Origin: Coenobita brevimanus
Lineage: Eukaryota; Arthropoda; Malacostraca; Decapoda; Coenobitidae
DNA length: 64,000 bases
Assembly: GCA_032717465.1 (NCBI GenBank)
Contig: CM064690.1
Span: 30,465,653-30,529,652, forward strand
Direction: 5' to 3'
The position numbers were made by a program, and so were the translations under genes. A model generated the notes under the pieces. The model saw nothing but the letters and a program-made list of their open reading frames with translations. It had not been told where the DNA came from and made no database searches. The first letter of the stretch is position 1, and every line of letters starts with the position of its first letter. Positions 12,188 to 23,165 of this stretch are shown here, piece after piece.

Positions 12188-12411
12188 TATGGTGCCTGAT
12201 GGTTTAGTGGGTAATTATGACACTCCAATTGCACTGAGCCTGTGTAGGTTTATATCCAAGTCGTGGTTGGGGTTTATTGCTCACATTGTGCCACTCAGAG
12301 ATGAGTGAGGCTTGTAACTCTCATCTTAAATGTCAGGACCAACTTGCCTAGCCCCAGGTTTCTACGCTCTCTGTGGGGTGACATAGGACTGGATGATGGA
12401 TGGATGGATGA
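12188..12411 (+). mobile_element. tRNA-headed SINE (family B), best copy
   Basis: The head has a pol III A-box-like TGGTTTAGTGG (12200-12210). A B-box-like GGTTTATATCC (12247-12257) follows at normal tRNA spacing. The body contains GGGGTTTATTGCTCACATTG and CTAGCCCCAGGTTTCTACG, and the tail is GGATGGATGG. Promoter boxes are seen; pol III transcription is inferred. Confidence 0.85.
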
Positions 12412-12599
12412 TGTTTAATATAGCCCTCATTTACTTACTACAAGGGGCCTTCCATTAGCTACATGAGTGTAAGAACATGAGAGTTAAGAGTAAATTCTTT
12501 TATGAAACTGAAACTATCAATAATAATAATAATAATACAGTTACTTATAATGAGGATTTACTGTGCTGATCAAAATTTCAAGGTTATGTAACCGGCTTG

Positions 12600-12601
<2 letters not shown>

Positions 12602-12632
<31 letters not shown>
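12602..12632. repeat. Poly(A) tract
   Basis: About 30 adenines, in front of a family C copy. Confidence 0.95.
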
Positions 12633-12637
<5 letters not shown>

Positions 12638-12680
12638 ATCTACCTAATTATCACATACCCTATCAGTTACTATCACACCC

Positions 12681-12877
12681 TGGAGCAGGTGAGGGATGCC
12701 TTCATGCAGTGGCACCTATACAGCCAAGTTGCCCTACTGCACAGTTATACTACAGCCCCTCTACTTCCTCTCTATCCTCTGAAGGATGATGAGCTACAGA
12801 AGGATGGTGAGCTGCTGGAGATGGGCAATTTCAGCCTGCTGTCTGCCAGATTCCTTCAGATGAGCCTGAAGTTGTAA
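12681..12877 (+). mobile_element. SINE-like family C copy
   Basis: Carries GTGAGGGATGCCTTCATGC, a GAAGGATGATGAGCTACAG block and TTCAGCCTGCTGTCTG, then GATGAGCCTGAAGTTG. Confidence 0.75.
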
Positions 12878-12959
12878 TTACTATATGTACTACTGCCACT
12901 ACTACTGTACTACACCAATATTTTGATATTTGACAGCTTAGCACTTATTCTTTTCAAGT

Positions 12960-13620
12960 AAACTTATTCTACATGAGTCACTGGAGCTCAGCGTTCAACC
13001 CCCCATTAATAGACGGGGCTGTCTTAAGATGAACAAAATGTCTATCAGTGTACAGGAAAATAAAATATTTTGTTTTCATATCCGGCTTAAATTTCAAGGT
13101 TAAGGTTACATAAATGTTTTGGCAAAAAAAATGTCTTGGTAAAATAATCCATCCAATTATCACATTATCAGTTACTATCACAGCAATTTTCTGATCAACA
13201 TAGTTTTACTACAATAGCTGTGTCCTTGAGTTACATTGGATTAAGATAGCAAGTCTTACCTCTTTATTTCAGTCTGATTTAGGTGGTTCTCTGATTAAAT
13301 GATGGAATGGCCAGAATAATGAAACACTGTTGTCATCATTCTCTTAATGCTATTTCCCACTTATGAACTGGGGGCAGTGAAACCAGTAAAAGAGAAAACA
13401 CAAAAGTATGACAATATATCATATGTCCATCCACTGAATAAATTAATCAACAAATTAACTGTATGGGCTGGCTTGCACACATCAAACTTGGGCAGACAGC
13501 TCTACTAGACATATTCAAGCCATACTTTACATACAGTACAGTATTCTGAAAAGTAACTGATCCATAGGGCACAGGGACATACTGCCAAAGAGTGTATCCT
13601 TCTTACACTTTTTGATACAG
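12960..13620. other. Unassigned AT-rich stretch
   Basis: A segment near 13030-13190 partly repeats 12560-12680 (GGCTTAAATTTCAAGGTTA, ATTATCACATTATCAGTTACT). No gene is seen. Confidence 0.4.
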
Positions 13621-13805
13621 TGTTGGAGAGGGATGCTTTCATGTGGTGGTACTCATATAAATGGGTGGCTCCACTATCTGGTTATACAAAAGCATCTGAA
13701 TTCCCTCCATATCTTACAAAACGAGGATGGTGGACTGCAGAATAAGGGCAACTTCAGCATGCAGTCCATTGAGTTCATGTATAGATAAGCCTGGGGTTGC
13801 AACAA
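13621..13805 (+). mobile_element. SINE-like family C copy
   Basis: GTTGGAGAGGGATGCTTTCA, a GAGGATGGTGGACTGCAG block and AACTTCAGCATGCAGTCC, ending with GATAAGCCTGGGGTTGC and ACAACTACT. Confidence 0.8.
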
Positions 13806-13822
13806 CTACTTTTGGATTCTAC

Positions 13823-14028
13823 AGTACTGCACACATCCTCTCATTTAGGTGTGGACTGATTGCACTGCTGTCTGTTTGTACGATATGAATATATGTATGT
13901 ATGTATGCATGTAATAAGTGCAGTACAGTACTGCACACATCCTCTCATTTAAGTGAAGACTGATTGCACCACTGTCTGTTTGTACAGTATGAATGTATGT
14001 ATGTATGTATGTAATATTTTCATGTCAC
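13823..14028. repeat. 103-bp tandem duplication
   Basis: CAGTACTGCACACATCCTCT starts at 13823 and again at 13926. Both units end in a TGTATGTATGTATG run. It lies directly after a family C element. Confidence 0.85.
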
Positions 14029-14099
14029 GTCCTTCACATTAAAGTGTTACATAGACAAAAACTAACTGTACAGTTGCTGACATTCTTCCCTCAGCCTTG

Positions 14100-14508
14100 T
14101 GATGCTGTGCTTAAACATTATCTCTGTGACCTGGATTGTAAGCTTCACCTTAATGTTCTCATAACCGTGTCTTTCCTTGTACATTATTTTATTCCTGCTT
14201 ATGTCATAGGATTTTATTCAGCTGGTAGTGGGTCAAGTTTTGTAGACTTGCAGCAGTACCCAACGATTTCTCTACTATTAGGAATCCCACCTAAAGCTCA
14301 TCATCATCATCACCCCTTTTCAGACCTAAGGATGGGGCAAGGTAGGGCCCAGAAAAAAAATAAAAAATAAAATCTGACCCAGATAAATGGGTCACACTCT
14401 CATTTACTCACTATTCAAGCCCCCACAATCCTCACTCCACCTGAGGCATAAACATCCACACTTACATGCTTCATACTAATTATCAGCTGCAGCAAAAATT
14501 ACAGTATT
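14100..14508. other. Unassigned stretch with a family F fragment
   Basis: Near 14208-14235 the phrase GATTTTATTCAGCTGGTAG matches family F. A 125-codon frame at 13993-14370 has no domain and is built on repeat sequence. Confidence 0.35.
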
Positions 14509-14850
14509 TATCTATTGCCAGATGCCTTAACCTCATAAGGGGTGGCCATAAGGAAACGCCTGCATGTCACTCTGTCCTTTGCCATCAAACTGCCCTCTCT
14601 CCAACTCGCACCGCCTCTCAGACCTCATTCATATACCTCTTCACTCCATCCCTCCATCTCATCTTCTGTCTCCCTCCCCTCTCCACACCACTCACGTACA
14701 CTCTCCTAGTCATTCTCTCATTCTTTATTCTCTCCACATAGCCAAGTTATCCCAGAATATTCCTCTTAATGCTTTCTAGTACATCCACACCAACACCACG
14801 GCTTTCCTTCACTTCCTCATATGTGTATCTGTCTCTACACTTAACACCAC
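14509..14850 (-). mobile_element. LINE 3' end (family D), minus strand
   Basis: Begins TCTATTGCCAGATGCCTTAA (the reversed tail), then CTCACACC-type blocks. Near 14740 the reversed coding relic TTCTCTCCACATAGCC corresponds to the (R)W.G.VER motif typical of non-LTR reverse transcriptase C-termini. Confidence 0.7.
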
Positions 14851-15149
14851 ATGCCTCCCTCAAAATGTAATCATTTGTTGGTAGCAAGAGTAAACCAACA
14901 AAACGGGTAGATTACGTGGCTTAATCATGCAGTACTGAGAAACATACTTGTGTCCCAAATATGACATGATAAGTGGGTAAATGAGAAGAGGTATATCAAG
15001 GTTTGGCATCTGGGAAAACCAACACATGTCACTTGCCTTTTACTACAGTGGAGAGTGGATTCTCTCTCTCTCTCTCTCTCTCTAGTACCTTCTACTAAAT
15101 TACATCGATGTCTCATGCATCCTTACAAATATTTTTTTCATCCCTCCAT

Positions 15150-15362
15150 CCATCATCCAATCCTATGTTGCCTCATGAGAAGTGAAGGAGCCCGGGGCTA
15201 GGCAAGCTGGTCCTGACATCTAAGATGAAAGTTAAAGGCCTCACTCATCCCTAAGTGGCATAATGTGAGCAATAAACCCCAACCACCCCTTGGATATAAA
15301 CCTGCACAGGCTCAATCTGATTGGAGTGCCTTAATTACCTACTAAACCACTAGGTGCCATAA
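15150..15362 (-). mobile_element. tRNA-headed SINE (family B) copy
   Basis: Reverse copy with CCATCCATCATCCAATCCTA tail, GGGGCTAGGCAAGCTGGTCC body and an AATTACCTACTAAACCAC head. Confidence 0.8.
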
Positions 15363-15469
15363 TTTGGTTATATAAAAATTATTATTTTCCTCGATGGATA
15401 ATGTTAAGGTTGACATCATACTTCCGCCTGAGGATGTTTTCTATTTCATCCTTGTGTTGGAGCATCAAT

Positions 15470-15535
15470 TACTGTCATGGTAAGGGAGGTGCCTTGTCAT
15501 AACAGTGCTATCACATGAAGGTATCCCTCTCCCCA
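15470..15535 (-). mobile_element. SINE-like family C fragment
   Basis: CAGTGCTATCACATGAAGG and TATCCCTCTCC are the reversed 5' part of family C. Confidence 0.55.
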
Positions 15536-16108
15536 TTTGTCACTAGTGAAGAAGCAAAATACCATAACATCTTTTTATTTTAATTTTGTTACCGTTGGAT
15601 GACTAAATTTAGTCTATGGTAAATCTCTGATGGTGAATAGCTCAGAAACAATCTCTACAGTGCAATGATATTCTTTAACTCTTTCAGTTCAATAATGAAT
15701 TATTCCACTTTTTTCCTGCTGCCTTCAGGCAATTTTTTTTCAGATGAGGAGAAGCTGGGTCATGTAGGGTTTAATGAAGACCATTTCAAAGCCTGTCACA
15801 ACAGATGGTTTCTCAAAGGGCAACAAAATTCCATAGTATAGACATAAACTAGAGAAATATGTTATCGAACTGAAGGGATTAATACTGATTTTGACAACTG
15901 AAGTTATTCTGGCACTGACCTCTTCAACAGGCAAAATCTGACTTACCGTTATGAGGTGATAGGAGGTCAAAGTCGGGTCACCTGAATTGACCCCACACTG
16001 AACCCACACACACCTGCAGAAAACCATACACAAATCAACTGATTGGATAAAAGTATATATGAAGACAGGGCAATACAAGTCTAGTGTATAAAACAACTAC
16101 TGTATTCC
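15536..16108. other. Unassigned stretch
   Basis: Unique-looking non-coding sequence. A 118-codon minus frame at 15740-16096 has no recognised domain or splice context. Confidence 0.3.
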
Positions 16109-16292
16109 CAATTTACTCTACACTGGCCTAAATTTGCCATCTCTCCAAACAATGCTGAGTTGTAACAATAGTTAACACGGTACTAGAATATGAAAAAGAC
16201 GTACAGCCATAGTATTATCTATTTCAACCACACAGTTATGTAAAATATGCTGCAAAACGGTGACAATTTGAGATAAGTTAACATGAAGTGAG
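16109..16292 (+). mobile_element. Family A MITE copy, diverged
   Basis: GGCCTAAATTTGCCATCTCTC, CTGAGTTGTAACAATAG and a diverged AGATAAGTTAACATGAAGTG right end. Confidence 0.65.
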
Positions 16293-16303
16293 TACACTAT
16301 ACA

Positions 16304-16345
16304 GGTAGCAGCTACCGAAGTAGCAGAAGTACGGTAGTTGCTACC
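16304..16345. repeat. Short perfect-looking hairpin
   Basis: GGTAGCAGCTACCG at 16304-16317 faces CGGTAGTTGCTACC at 16332-16345 across a 14-base loop, with one mismatch. Role unknown. Confidence 0.7.
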
Positions 16346-16521
16346 CCAGGCTCATCTAAATAAGAACTCAGCTGATTGCAGACTTAAGCTCCTTTTCTCT
16401 CACAGTCCATCATCCTCACTTCAGGTGATAAGAAAGTAACCGAGGGATGTTTGTATATGCAGGTAGTTGAGTCCCTTGGTTATATCAGTGCCATCACATA
16501 AAGGCATCCCCCTCCACCAAA
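16346..16521 (-). mobile_element. SINE-like family C copy
   Basis: Reversed copy: CAGGCTCATCTAAATAAG, a GATTGCAGACTTAAG block, CAGTGCCATCACATAAAGGC and ATCCCCCTCC. Confidence 0.75.
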
Positions 16522-17266
16522 AAAATAGATAAACAAAACTGGCTTAACAGTACAGTTTATGAAAATACAATAATTAATACTGGTACAAACACCCATAAAA
16601 ATGTATATTGACCCTAATGTCCATTGAGGTGAGGGTCAGGAGAAATGTAAACACTCTAAGGTTGTGAGTAACTAAACTGATACACACAAACATCCACATG
16701 TGTGTGTGTGCATGTGTATGTTTGTGTGCATACATGTACAGATATGGCTTCCTTCCCACCTTCAATACAGTGCTTCCTATTTCCTATTGTACTCTTCACA
16801 CAACCCTTCATGAGGTTTCTTTTCCTTGTGATGCTGCCGTACTATACTGGGTACTCTTTTTGATCAATATTTACTTTACAGGCCCCTCTTTTTTGGTGGT
16901 TTTCCTCCTCACTAACTTCTTTTTGATCTGTGCAGAATGATTTGATCCTGCAGGTATTCGGAAATATGTTATTAGTTTTCAAATAACTTCATCCGTCTCT
17001 GCAAAAGATATATAAACAAAAGGATGAGGTGTATTTGGTAAGGAATGGGTGTCATTTATTGTTGTGCATGGTGAAGTAATGCCACCTGAACAAGCTCTTA
17101 TCCCTTTTGGTTTAGTTAGATAAGGTTTGTTTAATACTGTACAGGGTATCCAAAAACACATTTCCAAAAACCTTCAATATCAAATGAACTCACCCAGGAC
17201 AAACACAAGCAGGTGAGAAAAAGAAAATTGCAGAATAGAGCAGCAATAAATACTGACCATCTGTTT
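16522..17266. other. Unassigned stretch
   Basis: Contains a short TGTGTG run near 16700. Frames of 60-80 codons have no domain. Confidence 0.3.
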
Positions 17267-17470
17267 ACTCAATCATGGCCTAAAACTGCCATCTCTCCTT
17301 CTTAAATGCTGAGCTGTAACAATAGATTAACACTGAAATATGATGCTAGTCACAACAAAGTGTCATGAATATGATATAGTCTACAGCTAAAGCCTTATCT
17401 TTTTGCTACCACTGAGCTGCATGAAATATGGTAAAGAGGGACAGAAATTTTAGCTAAGTTACGAAGAAAC
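17267..17470 (+). mobile_element. Family A MITE copy
   Basis: GGCCTAAAACTGCCATCTCTC, GCTGAGCTGTAACAATAG, AGTCACAACAAAGTGTCATG, ending TTAGCTAAGTTACG. Confidence 0.75.
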
Positions 17471-17720
17471 AACCACTGCTAACTCTGCCCCCTTATTCTG
17501 TCCCTCGCTTTAACTGAGCCAAGTTCATGAAATTATAAAATACCTGAATACTGTAACAGATAAAGTGAATGATTTTTTTTTTTAGATACTTAGTAAATAA
17601 GGAGGTAGGGGAAGGTACAGGTAATTCCAAAATAATACGAAGGACAACAGACAGACCTTACCATATGGACTACTGGTAATCTACTGTGACTCAGGGAATG
17701 AAAATATAAATTACAATATG

Positions 17721-17905
17721 GTCTGTTGCTGAAGAAGGATGCCTTATGTTGTGGCATTGGTATGACAAGGCAGCTCCACCACTAGGTTATATAAACCACA
17801 CATAACCCTAGAAAGCACTGTGGTGAAATGCAGGAAAACAGCAATTTGGGACTGCAGTCCACCAGTCTCACATTCAGATGAGGCTGGGGCCTCACAAATA
17901 CAAAC
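17721..17905 (+). mobile_element. SINE-like family C copy
   Basis: GCTGAAGAAGGATGCCTTATG, GGTATGACAAGGCAGCTCCACC and CAGATGAGGCTGGGGCCTCAC mark the usual block order. Confidence 0.7.
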
Positions 17906-18479
17906 ATTATATACAGTCCTTTCATGTGCTATGGTAGGATACCCTGATAATTCACGCATTTACATGGTAAAGGTCTTAAGAGGGCATTCAACTTAATGCT
18001 ACTCATTCTATACATTATACTAGCCTAAAGACAAATGACATAAGAGATTGTGGAGTCTGGCTGCAGACAGAAACATAGATACTGTCACACAAACACTGCT
18101 CTAGTAAAACATTAACTTTAAGCCTCAATGACTGAAACAACTCTATTATTGTATTTCAGCTATGGCAAAGCATGACAACTTACTTAGCTGATAGCAAAAT
18201 CAACAGGAGCCTTGCCTGGCACCTGTAAGCCCCTCAGAATCATACTTAGCTATGGTTGCTAACAAGAGGATGGACCAACTCTAGCTATCACTCTCCCATT
18301 ATGCAAGGCCAGCAGTCGACCTGATATGCACTGATACCCACATATACATATATCATTAAGTGATATCACATCAAACATTAATTGAAGCTCTTGTACTGAG
18401 ACCATGAGAGAAAAATACATATATATATATCAACAGTAACTCTTAATATTTACTTAAACACATTATTTGCATCTACAGA
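17906..18479. other. Unassigned stretch
   Basis: No gene, repeat family or RNA that I can support. Confidence 0.3.
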
Positions 18480-19276
18480 ATCCACTACTACGTGTCCAGG
18501 GTGGGCAATTAGACTCACAAAGCTCATAATGCCATGGTTTCTGGATTGGTGTGTCAGCAGCAAGAATTCGTCTGCTGGATGGTTGTCAACACGGCCAGGC
18601 CAGCTCTTGAGAGCAGACGATAAAAATAATGGTTATAGTAATTTTATTTGAATTAGAATATATGGCATATGTGTTACAACACTAGTAATTGGTTTTGCGT
18701 GCAGAAGCGATGAAGATTATAGATATGTATTGGTAATGCAATTTTATTTTAACCAATTTCATATGCTTCTATTGTAAAAATATGAGTTTAAATAACCATT
18801 AAGAATAACAATATAAGAAAAAAAGAGTAAAAATATATAATAGTACACTAATCAATTATAAATGCTTTCGATTCCAGTGATGATTACTGCATCCAATTTT
18901 ACTGTTGTATTTGAACAGACCAACTATTTACTATGAATTTCATGCACAAAACAACCGTAAGTTATCAATATATTGTTTTAAAATGAACGTATGACAATGT
19001 CTTCCTTTCGATCTCACTAAAGAACATTTAGCGTCCGATTCCATTGTTGAAGTATTATAGGCATACGAAAAACTAAGAATGTGATAATTAAAGTAGCTCT
19101 GATTTATCAAATAATGTCTAAAATTGAAGGACTATCATACTGCCTGAATAAGTTTATCTATTCTTAGCTACAGGACTGGGTATTGTCCGATGATGCCACT
19201 GAACGAAGAATGGGACATTTGTGTCAGCTGACTGGTCAATACTCGACAACAACAACTGAGGGAACGGCAGAGAGAA
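18480..19276 (+). other. Upstream region / probable 5' flank and UTR of ATP6V1D
   Basis: AT-rich sequence with no reading frame or repeat family I recognise. The transcription start should lie here or shortly upstream of the ATG at 19277, but no clear TATA box or initiator can be assigned. Confidence 0.35.
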
Positions 19277-19317
19277 ATGTCGGGAAAGGATAAAATTAAC
19301 ATATTCCCCTCCAGAGG
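19277..19317 (+). CDS. ATP6V1D: ATP6V1D exon 1 (coding part)
   Basis: Thirteen codons plus two bases encoding MSGKDKINIFPSR, followed by donor GTATGT. It joins in phase 2 to exon 2 by making a Gly codon where most family members have Met. The 5' UTR extends upstream by an unknown length. Confidence 0.93.
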
Positions 19318-20740
19318 GTATGTTGTTTACCTACACGTGACTGTTTAATGTAACTTTGTCTACGTATATTGCTATAAAGGTAGTGATTTGATTAGGGCAA
19401 ACCGAATATTAGACTGACAATTGTGAAATCTTCCTGCACTTACCGTAGCTTATTGTTCACTCCTTAATTATTATGGTGAGTTGCAAAGGTTCTATTGGAT
19501 GGTTTGTGATTAAGTAACACCAGCTTTGTAACTGCAGCAATTTTGGTAAATTTGTGGTTTTACAAAGTGTTTTTTAGGTGAAAACATGGTATGTTCCCAT
19601 TAAGTCTGCACCCACCTATTACATAGGTAAAAAAAAAAAAAAAGGTGGTTTTTGTTATCTTTTCAACCCAATACGGAATTACTTATCTTTCTTGTCGCCA
19701 GTGGTTAGTTCTTGCAATGACAAGAATTTTGAGTATCGACACCTTCCACTGCAAGTCAGTAACATCAATACATAAGTTTATTTTGTTTTCTGAAATTTTG
19801 GTCAAAAACTGGTTTGATGCAGCCAGAGCTTCTGAGTATGAGTGTGTGCGTACGTTTATTTTCACCACGCTTTACCGGTCAAGGCCACTGGCCAATCAGT
19901 GATGTCAGTGAGTGACCTCATTGAATTTTGCTTTGTTTTAGGCCAGTGATTTCAAGCCTTTTGTTCCCAAAATAGGATAGAGAGGCCCCTCTGATAAATT
20001 TCAATTTAATCTAGCCATGACAGTTGTTGAGCGCACTTGTCAGACTTGTAACTTTGGGTTTTATGAATTCATTGTTAATTTTTTCGAAAAGGACCTGGCT
20101 TCTGTAACATTCATAAGAGATCACGGCCTTCTGCCGAAGAATATAGAGTGTCCAGAATGCAGAAGTGTACACTAACCAATCATTTTTCACATTTATAGAA
20201 CATCTGTGTTTGTGAAAGTGTGATTAGCCTGCATCCCACATTATAGCATACCATATAGGCTGGTATCAGTACATAATGGTCAGATGTGTTCTCTGAGCAT
20301 CTGTATACAATACTGCTATGTATCAGTCAGTCAGGTAATCTATCTATCCATCTATCTTTGTGTCAGTTTATTGCGAGACACCTTAGGGATGGCCACAAAC
20401 AGATTATCTCCATGTTGCCTTGTCCTCTGCCAATAGGCTCCCCTCTCGTCAACTCCCATCTTCCTCGTTCATATATCTCTCCACCCCACCATCACATGCT
20501 TCAGGGTTTATTACTAAAATACGAGAGGTCACCTATATTATCGCCCTCTCAGTCCCAGCATTGATTATATGGCTGTTAATGTATAATGTAACGTTGCAGG
20601 GCACAGACGCTGATGAAGGCACGTCTGGCTGGTGCTGTCAAGGGTCACTCACTGCTTAAGAAGAAAGCTGAGGCACTGCAGATGCGATTTAGGCAGATAT
20701 TGGCGAAGATTGTCGAGGTGAGTATGGATTATTTGTTGAG

Positions 20741-20809
<69 letters not shown>

Positions 20810-23165
20810 TGAAGAGTTAGAGACAAAGAGGGTAGATTAATTGAAAGATCAACTAATCCAGTGTTTATGTTTGCAGTCCAAAACTTTAATGGGTGATGTA
20901 ATGAAGGATGCAGCGTTCTCACTGGCGGAGGCGAAGTTTGCATCAGGCGGAGACTTCAACCAGAGTGTCATACAGAACGTCACAAAGTCTCGCATCAAGA
21001 TCAGGAGCAAGATGGACAACGTGGCTGGTGTGTTTTGTTTCATTTCAATTTGTAAAGACTTAAAACACATCCACATCAACACCACATTAATAAAAAGGGA
21101 GAGGGGTTAGTTATGGGGAACTGAGTCAGTCATGTCATATACTGTACCGTACTTACGATGTTATCTGATAGAACAGGTAGTGTTGTATGAAGGAACATGC
21201 AGACAGATGAGGGAGTGAAGAGTGTCATGGTGTTGATGTGGATGTGCTGGAAAACACTGGGAGAAGGACTTTGAGATAGCTTGACCATGTGGAGAGAAAG
21301 GGGAATTAGAGGCAGACTAAGAGACTGTGTGTGTGTGAGTTAAGGGGGAAGAGGGGGGGTGGTGACTGAGGATGAAATGGAGAGATGGGATGGAGAGGTA
21401 TGTGTGAGAGAGAAGTGTGACTTTGAGAGGGGGACATTCTGATGGCAGTTTGCATTTTTCCATGAGGTAAGTATTTCTGAATGGATTGTATACTTCATTA
21501 TGATATATAGAGTTCCTTGTTCATGGTAAGTTGGTAAAAGTAACGGCAACCATACACACTTATGAAAAATTACTGGAGATATTTTTCAGTGCTTCTTTGA
21601 CTTCTTCAGGATGTAAAGAAAAAAGTTTAGAAACTTTATTATTTGACTGCACATGCTTGTGTTATTGTGTTAGCCTTGTTCACATGGTGGCATTTTCATG
21701 GCAGCTGTAAGATATGAGTCATTGACTTCAAAATTGTTTAGTAAACTTAGCTACCAAAGCATAGAATATGGTGGAAAGGGATGCTTTAGTGCTGTAACAC
21801 TGGTATATTTGGTTGGCTATGCTGCCAGTTTTACAAACATCCTTCAGCTTCATACCTCTACCCAGGAGAGAGGATTATGAACTGCACGAAGAGAGCAAAT
21901 TCATCCTGCAATCCACTGGGTTCTCATTCAGATGAGCATGGGGGCACAACTACTACTACTGTCATAGCCTAGCGTACAGAAGTATCAGAGTATACTGAAA
22001 TCATACTAACAGTTTCTCCTTGTCCACAGGCACCAACCTTCCCGTTTTTGAGTGTTTTGAGGACGGTGTAGATACATATGAGCTGACAGGCCTATCTCGT
22101 GGTGGCCAGCAAATGGCCAAACTCAAGACCAACTACAAGCGTGCCATTGAATTACTGGTGGAGCTGGCATCACTGCAAGCGTCATTTGTCACACTGGATA
22201 ATGTGGTCAAGATTACCAACCGTAGAGTTAACGCCATTGAACATGGTGAGTTTCTTATCGAGATCAGTCCATCCATCCATCCAGTTCTATTTTTTCCCCA
22301 TCAGGAAATTAGGTGGCCGGGGCAAGGCTACTCAGTCTAGATATTTAAGTCGAGGGTGACTAGCCTCCCTGGCCCCTGAGTGGCATTATGTGAGCAGTAA
22401 ATCCCAACCATTCCATGGATGCAAACCTGTATGGACCTAGTCCAGTTGGAGCATCTTGGCTCACCTTTCTACCATGCACCATTTGGTTATATGGTTACTA
22501 CTTTATTTGTCTATCTATCTATTGCCAGATGTTTACTACTCGGTTAGTAAATGGTTTCCTTGAGCACAGAAACCATTTGACTTATCATTCAGTGGAAGCA
22601 GTAATGTTTATAAATTTTTTCTTCTCAGTTATCGTACCCCCTTTATGAGAGGATGCTTGCATGCATCTTCTCTGAACTTGATTAGCTGGAGTGTGAGGAG
22701 TTCTTTCACCACAAGAAGATCCATCGATTGATTAGTTGACTGATGGTTACTTATTTGTTTGAGTGATTGTTTTCTCAGTTATCATCCCCTGTTATAACAG
22801 AATGCTCGCCTACGTCCTTTCTGAACTTGACAGAGTGGAACAAGAGGAGTTCTACTGTGTCAGTAGATTAATTGATTGATTGATTGATGGTCATTGATTT
22901 ATTGATGGTTAATTGACTGACCGTTTCCTCCCCCCCCCCAGTTATCATCCCCCGTTATGAGAGAACGCTTTCCTACATCCTCTCTGAGCTTGATGAGCTT
23001 GAGCGAGAGGAGTTCTATCGCCTCAAGAAGATCCAGGAGAAGAAGAAGCAAGCCAGGGACCGGGCCGAGCGGGAGAAGGCCCGGCTGAAGGCAGAGGGTC
23101 AGTTGAAAGAGGAGCAGGCTGGCACCATATTTGAGGATAATAATGAGGAGGACCTGTTGTTCTAA
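19277..23165 (+). CDS. ATP6V1D: V-type proton ATPase subunit D (5 exons, complete)
   Basis: Subunit D is the central-stalk (rotor) subunit of the cytosolic V1 sector; it couples ATP hydrolysis to proton pumping into endosomes, lysosomes and other acidic compartments. Exons read from the sequence are 19277-19317, 20600-20717, 20877-21027, 22030-22245 and 22942-23165. All have GT/AG introns with matching phases (2, 0, 1, 1), giving 750 nt and 249 aa; the animal family is about 247 aa. Family hallmarks visible are MSGKD.I.IFPSR at the N-terminus, MKARL.GA..GH.LLKKK, MRFRQIL.KI, AAFSLAEAKF, NVAG.NLPVFE, YELTGL.RGGQQ, ELLVELASLQ, KITNRRVNAIEH, VIIPRYERTLSYI, EEFYRLKKIQEKKK and a C-terminal EEDLLF. 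The long coiled-coil ends expected of the rotor are present. The start lies in the context AGAGAAATGT and matches the family N-terminus. Introns hold GT repeats, retroposon fragments and diverged copies of the last exon. Known: family function. Inferred: expression. Confidence 0.96.
20337..20480 (-). mobile_element. LINE 3' end (family D) in ATP6V1D intron 1
   Basis: Begins CTATCTATCCATCTATC (reversed tail), then GGATGGCCACAAACAGATTA and CCTTGTCCTCTGCCAATAGG, matching reversed family D. Confidence 0.7.
20600..20717 (+). CDS. ATP6V1D: ATP6V1D exon 2
   Basis: Acceptor ACGTTGCAG and donor GTGAGT. It encodes AQTLMKARLAGAVKGHSLLK and the conserved MRFRQIL segment. A (GT)n tract begins about 25 bases into the following intron. 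Confidence 0.95.
20743..20808. repeat. (GT)n microsatellite in ATP6V1D intron 2
   Basis: About 65 bases of pure GT near the donor of exon 2. Confidence 0.97.
20877..21027 (+). CDS. ATP6V1D: ATP6V1D exon 3
   Basis: Acceptor TTTGCAG and donor GTGTGT. It encodes the AAFSLAEAKFASGGDF segment through NVAG and leaves in phase 1. Confidence 0.95.
21180..21430 (+). mobile_element. LINE fragment (family D coding relic) in ATP6V1D intron 3
   Basis: GATAGCTTGACCATGTGGAGAG is a decayed LRWFGHVER-type motif. It is followed by GAGGATGAAATGGAGAGATG and further family D-like blocks. Frame broken throughout. Confidence 0.6.
21765..21965 (+). mobile_element. SINE-like family C copy in ATP6V1D intron 3
   Basis: GGTGGAAAGGGATGCTTTAG, AGAGGATTATGAACTGCAC, CTGCAATCCACTGGGTTCTC, then an ACTACTACT tail. 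Confidence 0.75.
22030..22245 (+). CDS. ATP6V1D: ATP6V1D exon 4
   Basis: Acceptor TCCACAG and donor GTGAGT. It encodes TNLPVFE through KITNRRVNAIEH and leaves in phase 1, the same phase at which all three downstream versions of exon 5 would be entered. Confidence 0.95.
22262..22500 (-). mobile_element. tRNA-headed SINE (family B) in ATP6V1D intron 4
   Basis: Begins TCCATCCATCCATCCAGTTC (reversed tail), with GGGGCAAGGCTACTCAG body, AGCAGTAAATCCCAACCATTC and a head ending CACCATTTGGTTATATGG. Confidence 0.8.
22629..22722 (+). pseudogene. Decayed duplicate of ATP6V1D exon 5 (copy 1)
   Basis: After the acceptor-like TTTTTTCTTCTCAG, the next ~90 bases are clearly similar to the start of the true exon 5 by eye. 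One extra base near CCCCCTTTATGAG breaks the frame. In the restored register there is also a TAG where the true exon has GATGAG. The recognisable trace is FSELD, then EEF and HKKI. The start lies 150 bp before copy 2. It cannot encode the family sequence as it stands. Confidence 0.85.
22779..22879 (+). pseudogene. Second duplicate of ATP6V1D exon 5 (copy 2, still open)
   Basis: Follows a plausible acceptor, GTTTTCTCAG. Read in the phase left by exon 4 it stays open: VIIPCYNRMLAYVLSELDRV, then EQEEFY, a divergent tail and TGA at 22877-22879. If spliced to exon 4 it would give a subunit D of about 208 aa lacking the normal C-terminus. Arg and Glu of the conserved IIPRYER are changed to Cys and Asn. 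It could be a relic or a rarely used alternative terminal exon; the sequence alone cannot decide. Confidence 0.7.
22942..23165 (+). CDS. ATP6V1D: ATP6V1D exon 5 (terminal, functional copy)
   Basis: Entered from a C-rich pyrimidine tract ending CCCCAG. It encodes VIIPRYERTLSYILSELDEL through the C-terminal EEDLLF and stop TAA at 23163. This copy matches the family best; two diverged partial copies precede it at 22629 and 22779. Confidence 0.95.

Noticed and set aside
13993..14370. 125-codon plus-strand frame
   Set aside because: It begins in a TATG repeat duplicate and crosses a family F fragment; no domain.
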